Shown: positions 1 through 10,967 of the stretch, piece by piece
Position numbering within the stretch: the first letter of the stretch is position 1
How the letters are laid out: every line of letters starts with the position of its first letter
Assembly (NCBI RefSeq): GCF_021590045.1
Contig: NZ_CP062221.1
Span: 3,100,001-3,164,000, forward strand
DNA from: Cellulomonas palmilytica
Lineage (GTDB): Bacteria; Actinomycetota; Actinomycetes; Actinomycetales; Cellulomonadaceae
Reading direction: 5' to 3'
Length of the DNA: 64,000 nt
Translations under genes and position numbers: made by a program
The notes under the pieces: model-generated
What the model was told of the DNA's origin: nothing
Databases searched by the model: none
Seen by the model: only the letters and a program-made list of their open reading frames with translations

Positions 1-7
1 ATCCAGC

Positions 8-625
8 GTGAGTCCCCACACGCACGCACCGCGGCCGTCCACGCCGCCGCAGGTCGCGCGCCAGCCGATCTGGTCGCCCGGCGGTGAGCTGCACGGTTAC
101 GAGCTGCTCTACCGCATGCCGGACGGCACCCCGGCGGGCGTGGACCACTGGGACGAAGGCCGACAGGAGGACGCCACCGAAGCCGTCCTCGGCCGGATCC
201 CCACCATGGACCTGCGCGACACGCTCGCGTTCGTGAACGTCACGCGCGGCTACCTCGTCGACACCCGGACGCTGCCGCCGCACCGCGATCGGCTCGTCCT
301 GGAGGTCGTCGAGACGGTCCCCGCCGACGACGCGGCGCTCGCCGGGCTGACGCGGCTGCGCGCCGCCGGCTACCGGCTCGCGATCGACGACTTCACCGCG
401 ACCGCCGCGCAGCTCGCGATGCTGCCGTGGGCGGACTACGTCAAGATCGACTGCCGCGACCTGGTCCAGCACGGCAGCGCGCTCGTCGAGCTCGCACGCA
501 GCACGGGAGCGCAGGTCGTCGCCGAACGCGTCAGCGACACCGCGCTCGTCGACCACTGCGTCGCGTGGGGGTTCGACCTCCTGCAGGGCGACGTGCTCGG
601 CCCGGCGGCGACGCTCGCGCTCTGA
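8..625 (+). CDS. EAL-domain protein, stand-alone
   Basis: A 205-residue protein made almost entirely of one EAL domain, the fold of cyclic-di-GMP phosphodiesterases. The EAL signature itself is YELL (residues 31-34). Most other positions expected to bind metal or substrate are present: Asn77, the LEVVET segment (98-103), Asp127-Asp128, Lys146 in VKID, Glu173, and Gln193 in LQGDVLGP. The loop after the Asp pair reads IDDFTA instead of the usual DDFG. The N-terminus (VARQPIW) resembles the EAL half of EAL-HDOD proteins, but no HDOD half follows. It could be a weak phosphodiesterase or a c-di-GMP receptor. The GTG start lies 8 bases from the window edge, so a longer N-terminus cannot be excluded. 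Confidence 0.8.
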   Translation: MSPHTHAPRPSTPPQVARQPIWSPGGELHGYELLYRMPDGTPAGVDHWDEGRQEDATEAVLGRIPTMDLRDTLAFVNVTRGYLVDTRTLPPHRDRLVLEVVETVPADDAALAGLTRLRAAGYRLAIDDFTATAAQLAMLPWADYVKIDCRDLVQHGSALVELARSTGAQVVAERVSDTALVDHCVAWGFDLLQGDVLGPAATLAL

Positions 626-658
626 CCTCTCGCTCGCCGTCCCGCCGCCGCGAGGACG

Positions 659-1702
659 TCAGGACCCGGCGGCGGCCGCGACGCGGAGCACGGCCCGCTC
701 GACCGCGAACCGCGGGTCCCGGCTCTCGCCCTTGACCTCCGCGTCCGCCTGCGCGACCGCGCTGATCGCCTCCGCGAGGGCCTCCGGCGTCCACGAGCGC
801 AGCTCACGCAGCGCACGGTCGACCTGCCACGGCGCGAGCCCCAGGTCCCGCAGCGCACCCTGACCGCGGCTGCGCACGGCACCCACCTTCGCGATGGTGC
901 GGAGCTTGGCGGCCAGCGCGGCGACCACGGGCACGGGGTCGAGACCCGTCGCGAGCGCGTGCCGCAGCAGCGCGACGGCCTGGCCCGCGTCGCCCGCGAC
1001 GGCGGCGTCGGCGACCCGGAACCCGGTCGCCTCGATGCGGCCCCCGTAGTACCTCTCGACGACGTCGACGCCGATCATCCCGGTGGTGTCGGCGACGAGC
1101 TGCGAGCACGACGCGGCCAGCTCGCGCAGGTCGCTGCCCACGGCGTCGACGAGCGCACGCACCGCGGCGCCGTCCGCGCGCCGACCGGCCCGCCGCAGCT
1201 CGGCGGTCACGAACGACGTCTTGTCGGCGTCCGACGTCACGGCGTCGCACGCGATCTCCGGCACCTTCGCCGCGCGGAGCGCGTCGAGCGTCTTCTTGCC
1301 CCGCACTCCTCCGCTGTGCCGCAGGACCAGCACGACGCCGGGAGCCGGGGCGGCCAGGTACGCCTGGACGTCGGCGAACACGTCGTCCGGGCCGGTCTCG
1401 AGCGCCTCGACCACGACGACCTTGTCCTCGGCGAACAGCGACGGGCTGGTGGTCACGCCGAGCATCCCGGCGGTGTACTGGGCGGCGTCGATGCGCGTGA
1501 CCTCGACGTCCGGGTCGGCCTCGCGTGCCAGGGCGACGATCCGGTCGGTCGCCCGGTCGACGAGCAGGCCCTCCGAGCCGCGCACCAGCACGACGGGCGC
1601 CGGTGCGGCCTCCTCCCACGTCAGCCCGGGGGGTGCCGACGAGCGGCGCTGGCCGCCGGAGCGACCACCGGAGGAGCGGCTGGATCGGGTGGGCGCGGGC
1701 AC
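659..1702 (-). CDS. holA: DNA polymerase III subunit delta
   Basis: A 347-residue protein matching the delta subunit of the clamp-loader complex, which opens the beta sliding clamp during replication. Visible family features are the N-terminal LVRGSEGLLVDRA segment, the acidic LFAEDKVVVVEALE strand region, and the C-terminal helical collar with the RLLAK-like segment AAKLRTIAKV. The first 30 residues are Ser/Arg-rich and poorly conserved, so a slightly later start is possible. It lies downstream of comEC and comEA on the same strand, the usual actinobacterial order. A CAGGCT box 6 bp before the GTG start may be its own leaderless promoter. Confidence 0.92.
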   Translation of the reverse strand: MPAPTRSSRSSGGRSGGQRRSSAPPGLTWEEAAPAPVVLVRGSEGLLVDRATDRIVALAREADPDVEVTRIDAAQYTAGMLGVTTSPSLFAEDKVVVVEALETGPDDVFADVQAYLAAPAPGVVLVLRHSGGVRGKKTLDALRAAKVPEIACDAVTSDADKTSFVTAELRRAGRRADGAAVRALVDAVGSDLRELAASCSQLVADTTGMIGVDVVERYYGGRIEATGFRVADAAVAGDAGQAVALLRHALATGLDPVPVVAALAAKLRTIAKVGAVRSRGQGALRDLGLAPWQVDRALRELRSWTPEALAEAISAVAQADAEVKGESRDPRFAVERAVLRVAAAAGS

Positions 1703-1771
1703 GGGTCCAGCCTGCCAGACGTCACCGACACCTCACGCCGCCGCGTCACACCGGGGGCTCACGCCGCCGCC

Positions 1772-3313
1772 TCACGCCGACACCCCACCCCGACGGCTCT
1801 CCCCGGTCCCGGCCGGTCCCGCCGGCGCGTCGCGTCTCGGCCCGAGCAGGAGCCGCGCGAGCGTCGCACCGACCACGGCTAGCAGCACCACGCCGGCGGG
1901 TCCCGGCAGCCACGCGAGGCGCGCACCGGGCAGGTGCGCGGCGTGGCGGGCGACCGCGCCGATCCACCAGCACGCCGCGCCGGCCACCGCCGCGACCGCC
2001 TCGGCCGCGCCCGGCCACCACGGAGCCAGCACGGCGGCGAGCAGGCCCAGCAGCGTGGCCGGCGCGACCGCGGGTGCCGCCACGACGTTGGCCAGGACGC
2101 CCCACGGCGTGAGCACGCCGCTCACGACGAGCACGAGCGGGCCGCACACGAGCTGCGCCGCGACCGGCACCGCGATCCCGGACGCCGGACCGTGCCCGAG
2201 CCGAGCCGCCCAGCGCCGCGTGAGCGCGGTCCCGAGCAGGACGATCCCGGCGGTCGCCGCGACCGACAGCGCGAAGCCGAGCTCGCCCGCGAGCCACGGG
2301 TCCGCCACGAGCAGCACGACGACGGCCGCCCCGAGCGCGGCGGGCGAGCGCGCCGGCCGTCCTGCGGCGAGACCGAGCACGCCGACCGCGCCCATCGCGG
2401 CGGCCCGCACGACACTCGGCTCAGGGTGCACCAGCACGAGCATCCCGGCCGCGACGGCGACGGTCGCACCGGCCTGCACGCGCGGCGGCGCGCCGACCGC
2501 CGCGGTACCGGCGAGCACGAGCGACGCGACGAGCGCGAAGTGCGCACCCGAGACCGCCACGAGGTGCGTCAGCCCGGACGCGCGCATGGCGTCGGCCAGG
2601 TCGTCGGGCACGCGCGAGGTGTCCCCGACCGTCACACCGGGCAGCAGGGCGGCGGCGTCGCCCGGGATCCCGTCCGCGAGCGCTCGCACGTGCGCGCGGG
2701 CGCGGCCGGCGGCGGCGTCCCACGCGCGCGGGGGCTCGAGCGTCACCGGGTCGGCGCCCGCGACGAGCACCGCGACCTCGCGGGCGCCGGGATCGGCCGC
2801 GCGCAGCCTGCCCGTGACCTGCACCCGCGCACCGTAGGCGGGCCCGCCGCCCCCGAGCGCGCCGCACAGCACGACGACCCGCCCGACGGCGGCCGACGTC
2901 CGACGACCCGCCTCCACGCGCGTCACGTCGAGCACCCACCGCGTGCGCGGCGGCGCACCGGGCCACGTCGCGCGCACGGGCACCGGGTCGGCGCCCACGC
3001 GGCCGACGAGCGTGGCGACCGCCGCCCGCGCCGAGAGCTCGGGCAGCAGACCCCGTTCCCGGGCCGCGACCTGCGTGGCCCCCGCGGCACCGACGGCCGC
3101 GGCTGCGACCAGCGCGAGCACGACCGACGCCTGCCAGGAGGGCTGCACGAACCCGTCCCACCGGCGCCGGACCGGCCCGAGCGCACAACCGGACGCGAGC
3201 AGCACGGCGCCGACCGCCACGACGAGCGCCCGGCCGGGCGGCGCCCGCACGACGAGCAGCGCCGCGACCCAGGACGCGAGCGCGGCCGGCACGAGGCGCA
3301 GGTCGAGCGTCAC
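1772..3313 (-). CDS. comEC: ComEC/Rec2-type competence membrane protein without a metallo-beta-lactamase domain
   Basis: A 513-residue polytopic membrane protein. An N-terminal hydrophobic pair and a soluble beta-rich domain (about 60-220) are followed by a competence-type membrane domain with the conserved GLTHLVAVSGAHFAL segment and many hydrophobic helices. Full-length ComEC forms the DNA-uptake channel and often ends in a metallo-beta-lactamase nuclease domain. Here the protein stops after the last membrane segments with an Arg/Gly/Pro-rich tail, so that domain is absent. The GTG start overlaps the comEA stop codon by 4 bp (GTGA), which implies translational coupling and fixes the start. 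Minus-strand neighbours are comEA upstream and holA downstream. Confidence 0.88.
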   Translation of the reverse strand: MTLDLRLVPAALASWVAALLVVRAPPGRALVVAVGAVLLASGCALGPVRRRWDGFVQPSWQASVVLALVAAAAVGAAGATQVAARERGLLPELSARAAVATLVGRVGADPVPVRATWPGAPPRTRWVLDVTRVEAGRRTSAAVGRVVVLCGALGGGGPAYGARVQVTGRLRAADPGAREVAVLVAGADPVTLEPPRAWDAAAGRARAHVRALADGIPGDAAALLPGVTVGDTSRVPDDLADAMRASGLTHLVAVSGAHFALVASLVLAGTAAVGAPPRVQAGATVAVAAGMLVLVHPEPSVVRAAAMGAVGVLGLAAGRPARSPAALGAAVVVLLVADPWLAGELGFALSVAATAGIVLLGTALTRRWAARLGHGPASGIAVPVAAQLVCGPLVLVVSGVLTPWGVLANVVAAPAVAPATLLGLLAAVLAPWWPGAAEAVAAVAGAACWWIGAVARHAAHLPGARLAWLPGPAGVVLLAVVGATLARLLLGPRRDAPAGPAGTGESRRGGVSA

Positions 3314-4272
3314 ACGCGCACCCGGTCCCGCAGCCGCTCGAGCAGCGCCGTGCCGATCCCGGGCACGTCCACGAGCTCGTCGACGCTCGAGAACGGGCGG
3401 TCCGCGCGGTGCTCCACGATGCGCTCGGCGAGCACCGGTCCGATGCCGGGCAGCGTCTCGAGCGCAGCGGCGTCGGCGGCGTTGAGGTCCACGAGGTCGT
3501 CGCCCGCTCCCGCCCCGGTCGCGGCCCCGGAGCCCGGGGAAGGGCCGACCGGGAGCGGGTCGCCCGGCCGTGGGACGAGCACCTGCTCCGCGTCGACGAG
3601 CACGCGCGCGAGGTTGAGCCGTGCGAGGTCCGCGTCGGCCGTCGCTCCCCCGGCGGCGTCGATCGCGTCGACGACGCGTGCCCCCACCGGCAGCCGCACG
3701 ACGCCCGGGTGGGTGACCGCGCCGGCGACGTCCACGACGACCTCCTGCGGCGCCTGGGACGCCGAGCCGTCCGCCTCGACACCCGCCGAGCCCGCCGCAC
3801 CGGACGGCGTCGCCGGCGCGGCGGTGAGCGGCGCGGGCACCGGCAGGTCGACCGGCTCCCCCGGCTGCGTCACGACGGTGCGCAGCGCGACCGCCCCGGC
3901 GACGAGCACGATCGCCACCGAGCCCGCGAGCGCGGTCCGCACGCTCGGACGCCACCGCACGCGGGTCGGGGCCCGCTCGGGTCCCGGGAGCACCCCGTGC
4001 GCGTCGGCGTAGCGCTGCGCCGCGATCGCGAGCGCGTCCCCGAAAGGAGGCCCCGCTCGTGACGGGTCCGGCCCCGAGCCGTCCACCCGCGAGCCGTCCG
4101 ACCACGAGCCGTCCGACCACGAGCAGTCCGGCCACGAGAGAACCGACCGCGAGGGACCTGGCGCCGGGAGGCTCGACCGCGCCTGGTCGGCGACCGCGTC
4201 GTCGTGCACCAGGGAGCGCAGCCGCGCGCGCACCTCGCGGCCGCGGGACCGGGTCGGGTCGAGCGGGATCAC
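3310..4272 (-). CDS. comEA: ComEA-like DNA-binding competence protein
   Basis: A 320-residue, single-pass membrane protein. It has an Arg-rich cytoplasmic N-terminus, a low-complexity Trp/Ser/Asp repeat region, one membrane helix (about 127-145), a SLBB-type region with the VAGAVTHPGVVRLPVGARV segment, and a C-terminal helix-hairpin-helix pair (LNAADAAALETLPGIGPVLAERI and VDVPGIGTALLERL). ComEA captures extracellular DNA for ComEC. The chosen GTG start sits 7 bp after a TAGCGT box, predicting a leaderless mRNA, and avoids overlap with the DegV-family gene upstream. Confidence 0.9.
   Translation of the reverse strand: MIPLDPTRSRGREVRARLRSLVHDDAVADQARSSLPAPGPSRSVLSWPDCSWSDGSWSDGSRVDGSGPDPSRAGPPFGDALAIAAQRYADAHGVLPGPERAPTRVRWRPSVRTALAGSVAIVLVAGAVALRTVVTQPGEPVDLPVPAPLTAAPATPSGAAGSAGVEADGSASQAPQEVVVDVAGAVTHPGVVRLPVGARVVDAIDAAGGATADADLARLNLARVLVDAEQVLVPRPGDPLPVGPSPGSGAATGAGAGDDLVDLNAADAAALETLPGIGPVLAERIVEHRADRPFSSVDELVDVPGIGTALLERLRDRVRV
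4076..4135. repeat. Four 15-bp tandem repeats inside comEA
   Basis: Four consecutive 15-bp units related to GAGCCGTCCGACCAC, with two units identical and two diverged. On the coding strand they give five-residue repeats of the type S-W/R-x-D-G in the cytoplasmic N-terminal part of ComEA. The repeat number is likely to vary between strains because the array stays in frame. Confidence 0.8.
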
Positions 4273-4279
4273 CGCACGG

Positions 4280-4285
4280 ACGCTA
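4280..4285 (-). promoter_or_regulatory. Leaderless -10 box for comEA
   Basis: TAGCGT on the minus strand, 7 bp before the comEA GTG. The spacing places the transcription start on or next to the start codon. Confidence 0.5.
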
Positions 4286-4370
4286 GGGAGCCCACCCGCG
4301 GCGACGAGGCCGACGGTGGCCCGCCTGTGGATGCGGGAGGCATCCGCCGGGGCTGGGGTCGGGTGGTCCG

Positions 4371-5347
4371 TCAGGCGTCGACGACGACGACCGCGAGCAG
4401 CCCCGGGCCGACGTGCGCCGCGATCACCGCGCTCGTCTCGCACGCGACCGCCTCGACCACGTGCGGCCACCGCCGCGCCTGCGTGACGAGCTCCGCGGCG
4501 ACGTCGGGCTGCCCGAGGTGGTGCACGGCGACCCGCACGGGGCCGCGCGTCTCGGCGTGGGCACGCGCGACGGCCTCGAGCCGCTCACGCGCGGCGCGCC
4601 GGGTGCGCACCTTCTCGGCGACGACGACGCGCCCGTCGTCGAGCGTGAGCAGCGGCCGCAGACCCAGCACGGTGCCGAGCGCCGCCGCCGGGGCGGACAG
4701 GCGGCCACCACGCCGCAGGTGGTCGAGCGAGTCGACCAGGAACCACGCGCGGGCGTCCGCGCTGCGCTCCCGCGCGACCCGTGCGACGTCCGCACCGTCG
4801 GGCAGGGCGGCGGCGTCCGGCCGCGCGACCCACTGCGCGACCCGGTCGGCGAGGCGCGTGGGCGCCGCGTCGGGCGCCGGCGGCCCGTCGAGCAGCCCGC
4901 CCGAGACCTCGTCGAGACCCCGCGCGTGCCGGGCCGCGGCGAGCACCGCGAAGCCGAGCGCCATCACGGTGACCGCGGAGTCCACCACGTGCACCGGCAC
5001 GGGGGCGTCGGCCGCGGCGACCTGTGCCGCGCCCACCGTCCCGGACAGCTCGCCCGACAGGTGCACCGAGACGACCTCGCGCGCCCCGGCCTCGGCGGCC
5101 GCGCGGTACGCCGCGGCGAACGCGGCGGGCGGCGGCTGGGAGGTGCTGACGCGCTCGCCGCGCTGCAGCGCGGTGAGCAGGTCCGCCGGGCTGAGGTCGT
5201 GGCCCTCGACGTGCCGCTGCGTCCCGACGAGCACGTCGAGCGGTACGACACGCACGCCCCACCGCTCCGCGAGCCCGTCGGGCAGCGACGCGGTGGAGTC
5301 CGTGACGACGGCGACCGGCCCGGCGGCCGGCCGCCCGCGACGCCCGA

Positions 5348-5351
<4 letters not shown>
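4371..5351 (-). CDS. DegV-family fatty-acid-binding protein, unusual start
   Basis: A DegV-family lipid-binding protein, typically a carrier that presents fatty acids to acyl-kinase systems. Visible motifs are [12 protein letters not shown] at the N-terminus, [47 protein letters not shown] and the [11 protein letters not shown] strand near the end. The only in-frame ATG/GTG/TTG is the GTG at 5255, which would delete the conserved VAVVTDS strand. The frame is open upstream into the end of leuS, and a CTG at 5351 overlaps the leuS stop codon. I therefore annotate the CTG start (326 residues), as coupled translation with leuS is plausible. The family assignment is firm and the start is not. Confidence 0.8.
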
Positions 5352-8272
<2,921 letters not shown>

Positions 8273-8278
8273 CCCGCG

Positions 8279-8284
8279 AGTTTA
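8279..8284 (-). promoter_or_regulatory. Leaderless -10 box for leuS
   Basis: TAAACT on the minus strand, 6 bp before the leuS GTG. It shares a 54-bp divergent gap with the promoter of the HerA-like gene. Confidence 0.55.
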
Positions 8285-8313
8285 CCGAGCCCGCGCGGGA
8301 CCCCTCACCGCTC

Positions 8314-8319
8314 TAGGAT
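8314..8319 (+). promoter_or_regulatory. Leaderless -10 box for the HerA-like ATPase gene
   Basis: TAGGAT, 7 bp before the ATG at 8327, with no ribosome binding site between them. Confidence 0.55.
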
Positions 8320-8326
8320 CGGCGCC

Positions 8327-10210
8327 ATGTCGGACAGCGAGGTCCCTGCCGCCGGCACCGCCGGCACCCCCAGCACCCCCACCGGCGAGGTCGAGCTCGC
8401 CGCGCTGCGCGCCGCCGCGGCGGCCGCAGCCGCCGAGGCGGCCGAGGCGAAGGCCGCAGCAGCAGCGGCCGCGCTCGCCGCGGCCGAGGCCGCCGCGCGC
8501 TCGTCGGCACCCGCGGCGTCGGCCGCTCCCCCGCAGCCGGCCGAGGCGGCACCCGCCGAGGCGCCCGGCACCGCGGCACCGAGCGCGGCACCCGCTGCGG
8601 CACAGCCCGCCGACCCGTCGCCCGACGCTGCGCAGCTGTCCGAGCACGCCGAGAAGGTCCGCGCCGGCTACACGTTCTCCGGTGCCGTGCTCCCGCTCGG
8701 CGCGTTCCTCGAGGACGGGTCGCCCGTCCCCGCCGTCCAGGTGGGCCTCCCGCTCGGCATGCTCAACCGGCACGGCCTCGTCGCGGGGGCCACCGGCACC
8801 GGCAAGACCAAGACCCTGCAGGTCATGACGGAGGGGCTCTCCGCGGCGGGCGTCCCGGTGTTCGTCGCGGACGTCAAGGGCGACCTGTCGGGCCTCATGC
8901 GGCCCGGCGCGTCGTCGGACAAGCTGCTCGAGCGCACGCGCAGCATCGGCCAGGAGTGGGTGCCCACCGCGTCGCCCGTGGAGCTGCTCACGCTCGGCGG
9001 CATGGGCACCGGCGTGCCGGTGCGCACCACGGTCACCGACTTCGGGCCGCTGCTGCTGGCCAAGGTGCTCGGCCTGAACGCGACGCAGGAGTCCAGCCTC
9101 GGGCTGATCATGCACTGGGCGGACGCGCAGGGACTCGCGCTGCTGGACCTCAAGGACCTGCAGTCGACGATCGCGTACCTCGTGTCCGACGAGGGCAAGG
9201 CCGAGCTCAAGGGCATCGGCGGGCTGTCCGCCGCGACCGCGGGCGTGATCCTGCGTGAGATCGTCGCGCTGCAGGCGCAGGGCGCCGACGCGTTCTTCGG
9301 CGAGCCCGCGTTCGAGGTGACCGAGCTGCTGCGCACCGCGCCCGACGGCCGCGGCGTCGTCACCGCGCTCGAGCTGCCGGGCGTGCAGGACCGGCCCGCG
9401 CTGTTCTCCACGTTCCTCATGTGGCTGCTCGCCGAGCTGTTCCAGGTGCTGCCCGAGGTCGGCGACCCGGAGAAGCCGCGCCTGGTGTTCTTCTTCGACG
9501 AGGCGCACCTGCTGTTCCACGACGCGTCCGACGACTTCCTCACGCAGGTCACGCAGACCGTGCGGCTCATCCGGTCCAAGGGCGTGGGCGTGTTCTTCGT
9601 GACCCAGAGCCCCAAGGACGTGCCCGCGGACGTGCTCGCACAGCTCGGCAGCCGCGTGCAGCACGCGCTGCGCGCGTACACCCCGGAGGACGCCAAGGCG
9701 CTGCGCGCGGCCGCGCGCACGTTCCCGACGTCGCCGTACGACCTCGAGCAGGTGCTCACGTCGCTCGGCACGGGCGAGGCGGTCGTGACGGTGCTGGGCG
9801 AGAAGGGCGTCCCGACGCCCGTCGCGTGGACCCGGCTGCGCGCGCCGCAGTCGTCCATGGACCCGGCGCCGGCCGACGAGCAGACCGCCGCGGTCACCGC
9901 GAGCCCGCTGGCGGCGCGGTACGCGCAGGCCGTGGACCGCGAGTCGGCCTACGAGCTGCTCACGGCACGCGCCGAGCAGACGGCGGCCGAGCGGCTCGCG
10001 GCGCAGAAGGCGGCCGAGGAGGCGGAGCACGCGAAGGAGCAGGCAAAGGAGGCCGAGCGCGTCGCGAAGCAGCGCGAGAAGGAGGCCGCCGCGGCACGCA
10101 AGAAGACGACGCAGCGCACGAGCGGCGCGTTCGACTCGCTGCTGCGCTCGGTCGGCACGCAGCTCGGCCGGGAGATCACGCGCACGGTGTTCGGCACGCG
10201 CCGCCGCTGA
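8327..10210 (+). CDS. HerA-like ATPase, DUF853 family
   Basis: A 627-residue ATPase. Residues 1-110 are an Ala/Pro-rich, poorly conserved extension with a heptad-like Ala/Glu stretch. The core has a Walker A motif GATGTGKTKT near residue 155, VADVKGDLSGL after it, and a Walker B strand ending FFFDEAHLLF near residue 390. An Arg-finger-like VTQSPKDVP region and a charged coiled coil (about 545-595) follow. This is the C-terminal-domain helicase family related to HerA/FtsK pumps. Its cellular role is not settled, so a DNA-processing function is inference. The frame is open for almost 3 kb upstream, antisense to leuS, but the ATG with a TAGGAT box 7 bp before it is the sensible start. Confidence 0.88.
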   Translation: MSDSEVPAAGTAGTPSTPTGEVELAALRAAAAAAAAEAAEAKAAAAAAALAAAEAAARSSAPAASAAPPQPAEAAPAEAPGTAAPSAAPAAAQPADPSPDAAQLSEHAEKVRAGYTFSGAVLPLGAFLEDGSPVPAVQVGLPLGMLNRHGLVAGATGTGKTKTLQVMTEGLSAAGVPVFVADVKGDLSGLMRPGASSDKLLERTRSIGQEWVPTASPVELLTLGGMGTGVPVRTTVTDFGPLLLAKVLGLNATQESSLGLIMHWADAQGLALLDLKDLQSTIAYLVSDEGKAELKGIGGLSAATAGVILREIVALQAQGADAFFGEPAFEVTELLRTAPDGRGVVTALELPGVQDRPALFSTFLMWLLAELFQVLPEVGDPEKPRLVFFFDEAHLLFHDASDDFLTQVTQTVRLIRSKGVGVFFVTQSPKDVPADVLAQLGSRVQHALRAYTPEDAKALRAAARTFPTSPYDLEQVLTSLGTGEAVVTVLGEKGVPTPVAWTRLRAPQSSMDPAPADEQTAAVTASPLAARYAQAVDRESAYELLTARAEQTAAERLAAQKAAEEAEHAKEQAKEAERVAKQREKEAAAARKKTTQRTSGAFDSLLRSVGTQLGREITRTVFGTRRR

Positions 10211-10243
10211 CCTCGGCCGCGGGCGCCCCGCCCGTCCGCGCGG

Positions 10244-10936
10244 TCAGCGCGTCGCGGCCGGTGCGATCCAGATCGCGTGCGCCGCGACCTGACCGAGGTC
10301 CAGCTCGCGGCCGGCGACCGTCACACCCACGGTGCCCACGGCGTCGCGTCGCGCGCCCACGGTCAGCGCGGTGTCGAGCCCGATGCCGACCTCGTCGAGG
10401 TAGCGCAGCAGGTCCGGGTCGGCGTCGCTGATCCGCGCGACCGTCCACTCGCCCGGGCCCGCGTCCCACATCGGCGTCGCGTCGGGCGCGACGATCGCGC
10501 CGTCCGGTCCCGGGATGGGGTCGCCGTGCGGGTCACGCACCGGGTGCCCGAGCCGTTCGGCGACCCGCTCGACGAACACGTCGCTGACCGCGTGCTCCAG
10601 CACCTCGGCCTCGTCGTGCACCTCGTCCCAGCCGTACCCGAGCACCTCGACGAGGAACGTCTCGACGAGGCGGTGGCGGCGCACCATCGCGAGCGCGTGC
10701 CGTCGGCCCTCGTCCGTCAGCCCGACCGCGCCGTACGGCTCGTGCGTGAGCAGGCCCTGGTCCGCGAGGCGGCGCACGGTCTCCGAGACGGTCGACGCAC
10801 CGACGCCGAGCCGCGTGGCGAGCAGCTTGGTGGTCACGGGGCGCTCGGCCCACTCCGTGGCCGACCAGACGACCTTGAGGTAGTCCTGCGCGACGGGCGA
10901 CAGCACGGGGGTCGGCTCGGGTACGGGGTCGCTCAC
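10244..10936 (-). CDS. DtxR-family metal-dependent transcriptional regulator
   Basis: A 230-residue repressor of the DtxR/MntR family. The N-terminal winged helix-turn-helix (about 10-75) contains PVTTKLLATRLGVGASTVSE and RLADQGLL. The dimerisation and metal-binding domain carries HRLVETFLVEVLGYGWDEVHDEAEVLEH and DVFVERVAERLGHPVRDPHGDPIP, with the His and Glu residues expected to bind Fe2+ or Mn2+. An SH3-like C-terminal domain ends the protein, which suggests the longer DtxR/IdeR type. Its targets cannot be read from this window. It is convergent with the HerA-like gene. The GTG start follows a TAGCCT box by 7 bp. Confidence 0.92.
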   Translation of the reverse strand: MSDPVPEPTPVLSPVAQDYLKVVWSATEWAERPVTTKLLATRLGVGASTVSETVRRLADQGLLTHEPYGAVGLTDEGRRHALAMVRRHRLVETFLVEVLGYGWDEVHDEAEVLEHAVSDVFVERVAERLGHPVRDPHGDPIPGPDGAIVAPDATPMWDAGPGEWTVARISDADPDLLRYLDEVGIGLDTALTVGARRDAVGTVGVTVAGRELDLGQVAAHAIWIAPAATR

Positions 10937-10943
10937 GAGGACC

Positions 10944-10949
10944 AGGCTA
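10944..10949 (-). promoter_or_regulatory. Leaderless -10 box for the DtxR-family gene
   Basis: TAGCCT on the minus strand, 7 bp upstream of the GTG start at 10936. Confidence 0.5.
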
Positions 10950-10967
10950 GGCCAGGTGCCCGGCCGG

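Noticed and set aside
4076-4135. Short tandem arrays in comEA, after the Nudix gene and in the MFS gene considered as CRISPR
   Set aside because: Units are 12-15 bp, directly adjacent without spacers, and mostly in frame within genes. No cas genes are present.
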